From contig AZLU01000031.1 of assembly GCA_002224055.1 (NCBI GenBank), forward strand, positions 124,001 through 188,000: a stretch of 64,000 nt of DNA, read 5' to 3'. The DNA is from Pezizomycotina sp. ARF18 (lineage: Eukaryota; Ascomycota). Both the position numbers and the translations under genes were made by a program. The notes beneath the pieces are model-generated. The model made no database searches. It worked only from the letters and a program-made list of their open reading frames with translations, and was not told where the DNA came from. Shown in pieces: positions 57,674-64,000 of this stretch (its first letter is position 1; each line of letters opens with the position of its first letter).

Positions 57674-57775
57674 ATGTCCGACGCCTTTGCGTTGCTTACT
57701 TCGGCTTCGTTTCTGTTATTAATTGCTTCGATGATTGATTTCCCGAAACCAATTGAGTATTTTCTCCGCTTATAA
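57674..57775 (+). CDS. Tiny hydrophobic protein or first exon, 33 codons
   Basis: MSDAFALLTSASFLLLIASM followed by IDFPKPIEYFLRL and a stop. The hydrophobic core looks like a signal peptide or membrane anchor. Its position 140 bp after a TATA box and typical leader is the main support. It could be the first exon of a gene whose remainder is not recognisable. Confidence 0.3.
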   Translation: MSDAFALLTSASFLLLIASMIDFPKPIEYFLRL

Positions 57776-60060
57776 TCGCAGCACAACTCAAGATCAGAAA
57801 ACGAGCAATCCGAGAACCGGATCGTTCGAATGATTGATCAGCGGTGGGATGATAAAAAAGCTCAGGAATCAGGTTGACATTACAATACGATTCAATGCGC
57901 ACCAGAAACGGAAGCCACGCTGCTCGAGATCAGAATACTGTAACTATCAGGTCTTCAGTACTTTCAGGGTATTTCTATAGATCTTATCAATTAGTTAAAT
58001 AATTAGTAATAAACTATCTCTTGATTATAATCAAATTCAGAGATGTTTATTACCGACTTCCTTTTGTGGACTTGATAATATCGATATATTGTTTGATTGA
58101 GATGAACATCCCACTGGACCTAGACGCATGACATTTATGACTGCGATCAAGGATGATGCCTCCATCCATCTCCGATACGATACCGCCTCCCTATTTCACG
58201 GTATAGTAGCCGTCAACCGCGACCAAAAGCTAGGATCCCTTCAATTCTATCGTAATGAAGCGTCTGAACTTATGGTAGTTTTGTAATTTTACGCCGGAGA
58301 TTCGACGGGCTTGGGATTCTTTCGTATCTGGATTAACCGGGACTTTGCGCTTCTCGATCCCGAACGAAATTTTTATTGAGAGAACGCTGAAACGTTTAAT
58401 AAAAACGGACCGAGTTATAAACCCCTGAAAATACCGTGTTCCGATATCAAAACGTCCTCAATGTAAGATTTGAGGCCAGGAAAAGGGTTATTCCTTATCG
58501 CAACTCGAGGACCCTCTTGGCCCAAAGTTCTAAAACGTGGAGACAAGATTTGGTTTCTTGGAGGGGCCCGTGAAAATTGCTCGCTAACTAATTCTGCTTT
58601 CAACAGGCGTTGTACCTAGCAATGCCTCGGATCCATGCACACTGCCTCAAAATCCCTGCTAATCTTAGAAATAATTGGAGGCGCTCACCAGCGGTCTGGT
58701 ATTTTTTCTTACTGCATAGCGATAGCTTTCTACGCTCGATCGCGAGGTTCGCGCTGATCAGGACTAATCCTGTTCGTACGACCTTGTTATCGCGACTTCC
58801 AGCGAGCCCTCGTCATTGATAGAGTATCTGAGTATCTCTAGTTTGGTCATGATCTCCAGACTAATCATCCCTCGCCAGGTTTTGGCTTACGATGACAGTA
58901 GAAAATAGCGTCAACTTACGTGCTTCTTCGGCTTCGTTAGCACGTGTGCATTTCCGCAAAAATTGGTCAACTTAAACAGGATTCGATTATTTCTTTTCGT
59001 TTCAAAAAAATCGATACAAAAAAGCAAACCCCTCTTTCGCAAGGAGGACGAAATGAAGAAGTGGATCGATTTCTTGCCGGGGCGCGAACCTGTTTAAAAC
59101 GAGAAAATAGTCTTGGACTTTCCTTTTCGTCGGTTAGCCTTCGAGGTTGGGCTCGAAACGCAGCTGCCTGAAATAGCCACGAAGGTGGATATCAGACGAG
59201 GCTACTTCCACGCAGGTATCCACCGGCCGATTTTCGCAGGAAATACCATCCGATTCGGTACAAACGTCCGTTGCAAGATGGAAAAAAACGGGGGGAATCG
59301 ACCGCCGTACGCAATGTTTACTCATTTCCTGAAGGGTGACGAATTTGTGGGACCACCTTTCCTGCTAGAAGGCGCTTGGCTTGATTTGAGACCCAAGTAG
59401 TTGAATAAATTCGTCTCGAAGACGACTGCACTGCAGAGCAAGAGATACTGCATTTTAGTGGCGTTTTTTATTTCCTTTCCCTGCCAACTTGGCTATTCGT
59501 CTCGGCAGAGACCGGGGTTAATCCACCGCCGTGAGCGAGAGTTCACCGTTCCTGCCTGTAAGACGAAACAGACAGGCTCTAACGGACTGCCCAGCCAATT
59601 AGAATAGCAAGTGCCCAGAGTATACCACTAGGCTGCGGCTGGAGATAAGAACTTTGTTTTTTTGCTTATGTCTCTCGTGAATTTCTTTTATATTGACATT
59701 CTCCCACACCTCGCCAGCGTATCTTTTTTACGTATTCATGCAAGTATTTCTGTCTTGCCTCTGACCGTTTTATTCGTACAGGTTGTGTCGAAACTTCCTC
59801 CCTTTTCCCTTGCAGTAGTTTTGCTTCCGCTACGGATCTCACACACTTGTCGATCAGTTAATATTATTATTACTGGTTTTCCTATATTATCGGTCTATCC
59901 CCATCATATAGCATCTAGACTCTTAATCCTTTACTCAATCTACTTTTTGTCAGTATCGATTCGATCAAGACGATCAAACATTCATTCAAATGAACGACAG
60001 ATTATAGCTATTATTTTCCTCATAGCTGAGAGGGGGTTCTCTCAAAGAGATTAGTTCACG

Positions 60061-61658
60061 ATGTTTCAAATCACTCCGAGGAAACAATCGTAAGTATAGG
60101 ACTTTTGTTTCGGTGTTTTGTTCGGAGGTTTCGCCACTAATACTAGTTTTCACAACGACAACAACAGGCAATAAAACTAACCCTCTACTGCATCTCTCTC
60201 ACCGCGGTCTGCGCCAGGGGCTACATACGGTGGTGGTTGCAATGCAATCTTACGCCTGCAGACATTGCGATATTCGTCGCAATGTTCCTCTACACCGGCG
60301 AGGAAATAGTTGGTATACTGCTGTGGAAATCGGATTTCTTCACGATGCCAGCGGAAGACCTCACGGTCGGCGGACTTCCGAGCCTGGATGGTGCCGCTCT
60401 AATCCTGGCCGGGTTTCCCGCCAACTCGCTGTACGTGTGACCACAAGCCTATTTCTATTTTCCCCCGTATCCTTGCTTTTCACGCATAAACCTTGTCCTG
60501 CTTGTCTTAGACCCTTTTTTTTCCCCCCAAGGATCGTGGTGTTCCGTTAACCGCGGACACACGGAAACAAAATAAAACATCAGACGGGAAACAAGTTTAT
60601 CATTTCTTGGTGCCTGGAATAACTTCCGCTAATACTTATCCTTGTTGCTTAGTTGTTATGGACAAGCACGTTTATGACGTTCAATATTTTCTGGACCATC
60701 AAAGTCGCCTTCCTACTCCTATACTACCAACTCTTCCTCATTTCATCGTTGGCCTCCGCAGGGCCCTCCACGCCACGGCCGCCATCGTTTTCCTCACATA
60801 CGTCTTCTTCCTCTACACAAATGTCTTCTCCTGCGGCATCCACCTCGACCGGAATTGGTCCACGGATCCTAAGAGGTTCTGCTATTCTTTCGGCTCGTTT
60901 ACTGCCTTTGTATATTTACTCACGACACACCTCGCTACCGACATCATCAGTATGTTACCTCTTTTCTAATTCTTATATTTTCATATTCTTATGGGTCGTA
61001 AATGTTAATATCATTGTTTGAATAGTTTATATCCTCCCTTCTTCCTTCTCAACATCTCGCACTTCCCCGCTCCCAACTCGTCGGCGTCGCAGCCATGTTT
61101 GCTCTCGGTATCCTCTGCGTCTCCTGCACCCTCGCCCGCTCCGCCACCGTCTGGGCATCTCACGTTTTCCCCATGCGCGCGTTAATGGTCTGGGACTCCG
61201 CCGAGATAACGCTTGCGATAATCGTTGGATGCGGTCCATGCTTTAAGTGGCTCTGGTTAAGAGCACGAAACTACCCTCGCGGCCTGGCGATACGAGAATA
61301 TGGTCACGGCGGACGCCTACACGAAGAAACGATACGAAGCGTTAGAGACGGGTACAGACAGAGGAAGGGTAGTAGGGCGGGCGTCGTGGTGTTGGGCGAT
61401 GTAGATGTTGAGGGCGATGGGGAGGTTAGGGGTGGATGGGTCGGTGGGGATGAGGACGATGAAGTCGAGCGGACGAGACATGAGCTGGCGTTACTGCAGA
61501 GGGTGACGCACGATGCTTATGAGATACGGTCGGCCAGCGTTTCTAGCGACGATCGGTCTGGTAATAGCGGAGCGAAGCCTAGTAGTGCGAATAGTCAGGT
61601 CGCGCCGTGGGACGACGTTCAGCTGCCCGAGTTTGCGCATTATAAACTTGGGAAGTGA
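60061..61658 (+). CDS. Fungal rhodopsin-domain integral membrane protein (copy 3)
   Basis: Exon 1 MFQITPRKQ (60061) is followed by GTAAGT and an intron ending CAACAG near 60168; exon 2 reads IKLTLYCISLTAVCARGYIR, NLTPADIAIFVAMFLYTGEE and IVGILLWKS. After a second intron (acceptor TTGCTTAG near 60651) come WTIKVAFLLLYYQLFLISSL, HATAAIVFLTYVFFLYTNVF with a Cys, FGSFTAFVYLLTTHLATDI, a third intron (GTATGT near 60951), IYILP...LVGVAAMFALGILCVSC, SAEITLAIIVGCGPCFKWLW and a charged tail ending LPEFAHYKLGK. The order matches the rhodopsin/Pth11-like family. Frame switches near 60760 and 61065. The last 188 codons are uninterrupted. Presumed plasma-membrane sensor; function not shown. Confidence 0.78.
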
Positions 61659-62617
61659 TTTTATTTCCTGTTATTTTTGGGCTTCACAAGCATTTGCTTG
61701 GTTTTGGAATTTTTCAAGGAGTTTGCTTAGGTTGCTTTGATCATGGAAGGTTAACGGTGTTATGGATCGTCTTTTTTTCTCTGTCTTTTTTTTTTTTCTT
61801 TTTTTTTTTTATTGCGCATGTGCATGCGCCGGAACGATAGTGTTAAATGTTTCTTACTTTAATTTCGGTATATAAAATCATATTACAGGGTATATGTGCT
61901 ATTTACTTAAACCACTGGTATTGAACAACGTCTTCTCAACTGTCGGTGTGATTCCCTACAACGAGTATCCTCTGCCTAAAGACAGCCTCTTGTGGGAATA
62001 CTTCCCAAAAGGTATTCGTAACGTGTTTATCTATATTATACTTAATGGAAAGTAGACAACACATGATTAATAGAATTGAGGAATTATGGGATACTAATCT
62101 ACTGCATAACGCAGAACCCCTCAAGGTTGTTCGCTCGTGTCGATTTGTCCCGTCTGCCATTCTGTCTTTGCCTCGCACAGCGCACGAAGACGCGCTACTT
62201 CTTTAGACAATCATGGGGACAATCCAGCTGGCAGTGGTACTGGGCTCATGTTGGTAGTCTGAGTATGAAACCCTGAACGAACATGGAGTAAAAGGGATCT
62301 GCTAAGCAATTTTCAAAACCGCCCACAGCCTCACGCCTCACGTATGTATACCTATTCCGCGCCTCTAAAATAGTACGACGTTACCTCTCACGAAGAACTC
62401 GGCGTTCGGCTTGTGCTTATGCTCATTCTCGGCTACTGACCCGTTACTCGAATCCGGCTGCTTTGGGTTCCGGGCGTGTAGTTCGCTAACAGTGAACTTG
62501 ATAATTCTATACCAGGGCCGTGTTGAGCACCCTCCTCTGTCGGGAGGTCGCTGCAGTCTCGCGAGACATCGGCAAATGCTCTCAGCTTATTCCATCGAAT
62601 AGCTCTATATAGAACAT
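61659..62617. other. Convergent intergenic region
   Basis: Between rhodopsin-domain copy 3 (+) and the ankyrin gene (-). Contains T runs (61779-61811). No supported gene. Confidence 0.55.
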
Positions 62618-64000
62618 TTATGAATGGGGTTTATGCCAGTCGATGCCATCGGGCAAGATAAGGTCAAGAAATGAAGACTCATGAGGCCATATAGCGTCAA
62701 TGAACTTGGTTACCATCAATTCGGTCCGCAACATTGCCTTCAGTGCTTCTCTGTTTTCCAAATTTATAGCTTTGTCGATTGCACTTACACCATTGAAGCG
62801 TCGATATATATCAACCTCAAAATTCGAAAGCAACGCCTGGATATATCCCACTTCATCTCCAGCGATGGCGCTGTGTAAGGTTTGCTCCCGCCAAGTAGAA
62901 TCTAGAGTGGTAATAGTTCCTGAACTTTCCAGTGCCGCATGACCGGTAAAACTTCAATATACCCTAGCGTGGATGTTAAGAGCATGTGCGAGGTTGTGAT
63001 ACAGGCGCCAAGGTCGATTAGCGTTTTGAAGACCGCGAGTTGGCGCCCAAATATTGCCGTGTTGAGAGCGTCATCCCGTTGTCGGGACCCAAAATTTGAC
63101 TGCCAAATCGATGACATAAATAAGTGATCTCGTCTTCAAGGCCGATGCGACAGAGAATTTCGAACGGACTCCATAATTCACTAGCATCAACGGCCGATCA
63201 GGAGTCGGCCGGAATTCAATCGTGCCACGTGAAGTGGATCCGGGTCCCATGATACATTCTCATAGAAGGATGCGGAATTGAATAAGAGGCGAGCAAGGCC
63301 GTTATGACCATGAATATAAGCCGTCATAAAAGGAAACAACCCATATATATCGATCTTCCGAAAAGCCCCCGTAAGGATGGTACTGGCTGTAGACTTGAGC
63401 CGGTACACGTTGGTGGTAAGTTGAAGCGAGCCCGGTCCTGGCGGATACGTGAAATAGGTTCTCGCCCCAGATGTTTTCGGGGAGCGTGCTTCCTCAAAGA
63501 GCCGTGTGTAAGTGCGGACGCTGGGGATTATAAGCAGAGAACAGTGGTATCCCTCCACCCTAGGAAGATCCTGAGGCGATCGATTGCGTCAAGTTGTAAG
63601 GACGCAGAAAGATTGAAGATCCTTCCATCCCTTCCCTATATAATCCAGGAGATGGTTAATTGCCGTATCAACGGCTGCCCGTCCTTGGGATTATCTTCCA
63701 GATTATCTCGATTACTAATGGATTCAAGCAGTCTCCCACCAGGATTTGGGCAGTGAACAGGCACCCGAGTCGTCGAGCCCTTTTAATCTCAGCCATTAGA
63801 GCTTCTCCGCGATTTCGCAGGTTTCCATGTAACGAAAGTCAAGGAGTCCTACCTCGTCCGAAGAATTCCTCTGTCGATCTTCATTAAGATGCGGCTAGAG
63901 GTTCCTTAACGATGGAGATTAGGTATGAAGCGTCATAATCATGACCCGCAGCAATAAGATCATCAACTACATCCTCAAGTCGTTTGTAATTGCTTCCTGA
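62618..64000 (-). CDS. Ankyrin-repeat protein, 5' end outside window
   Basis: The minus strand carries ankyrin-type repeats in several frames: LHSAIAGDEVGYIQALLSNF followed by GVSAIDKAINLENREALKAM, DDALNTAIFGRQLAVFKTLI then DLGACITTSHML, and LFPFMTAYIHGHNGLARLLF. Further upstream are LMAEIKRARRLGCLFTAQIL and EDVVDDLIAAGHDYDASYLI. It ends DLILPDGIDWHKPHS at 62618. Repeats keep the A(I/L)xxAxxxG...LL..G spacing but lack many consensus Gly residues. Breaks between frames are at least five. Ankyrin repeats mediate protein binding; partner unknown. The N-terminus lies past base 64000. Confidence 0.65.

Larger units (their letters stand above)
56617..60060. other. Gene-poor stretch, 3.4 kb
   Basis: Contains a convincing promoter-like segment at 57531-57660 with only a tiny frame behind it (57674-57775). 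Frames at 59113-59400 (reads AFEVGLETQLPEIATKVDIR) and 59662-60054 (hydrophobic, AT-driven) are not supported as genes. Confidence 0.5.

Noticed and set aside
59662-60054. 130-codon hydrophobic frame as a membrane protein
   Set aside because: Hydrophobicity follows T-rich composition (Ile/Leu/Phe/Ser codons), with no stop-transfer pattern, and it overlaps the probable promoter of the next gene.

Overview
This window looks like nuclear DNA of a filamentous ascomycete (Pezizomycotina). The evidence is short introns of about 50-140 nt with GT..AG ends and CTAAC-type branch sites, gene families typical of these fungi (Rds1-like ferritin-like protein, fungal rhodopsin-domain membrane proteins, DHA1-type drug transporter, A1 aspartic protease, F-box/2EXR-like proteins, cysteine-rich secreted proteins), and a nuclear tRNA-Ala with an intron. 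2EXR-like proteins would fit a leotiomycete, but I cannot place the genus. Long AT-rich, gene-poor stretches alternate with GC-richer genes, as in genomes shaped by RIP.

Layout. 1-830: truncated Rds1-like gene (-). 4.1-5.3 kb: first rhodopsin-domain protein (-). 5.3-8.7 kb: gene-poor AT-rich DNA. 8.7-14.7 kb: small secreted protein, two unknown genes and a large knottin-like repeat protein. 17.6-20.5 kb: second rhodopsin-domain protein and a type I membrane protein. 21.07-21.75 kb: a Tc1/mariner-type MITE with TA target duplication. 23.4-25.4 kb: MFS transporter. 26.4-27.1 kb: unknown gene. 28.0-28.9 kb: decayed tandem array with a unit of about 185 bp. 30.4-32.7 kb: single-pass membrane protein and aspartic protease. 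34.2 kb: intron-bearing tRNA-Ala. 35.1-38.5 kb: C2H2 zinc-finger gene flanked by diverged inverted copies of one coding segment. 39.6-46.0 kb: five consecutive minus-strand genes for small single-pass membrane proteins. 48.8-51.0 kb: two F-box/2EXR-like paralogues. 53.7-55.1 kb: MDR oxidoreductase. 56.1 kb: second cysteine-rich secreted protein. 60.1-61.7 kb: third rhodopsin-domain protein. 62.6-64.0 kb: ankyrin gene (-) running off the end.

Two themes stand out. First, almost every long host gene is broken by frame changes, and wherever the correct frame can be inferred the change is usually a one-base loss inside a run of identical bases. That pattern points to assembly or base-calling error rather than mass pseudogenization, so gene spans below are given across such breaks. 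Second, the minus-strand block at 39.6-46.0 kb shares a design: a very short first exon, an intron, one membrane-spanning segment, then (in all but the smallest) a long polar or proline-rich tail. Similar proteins sit at 30.4 and 19.6 kb. This block is the best candidate here for an undescribed system.

I saw no rRNA, CRISPR array, LTR pair, reverse transcriptase or capsid-type element, and no core biosynthetic enzyme that would make the transporter and reductase part of a metabolite cluster.
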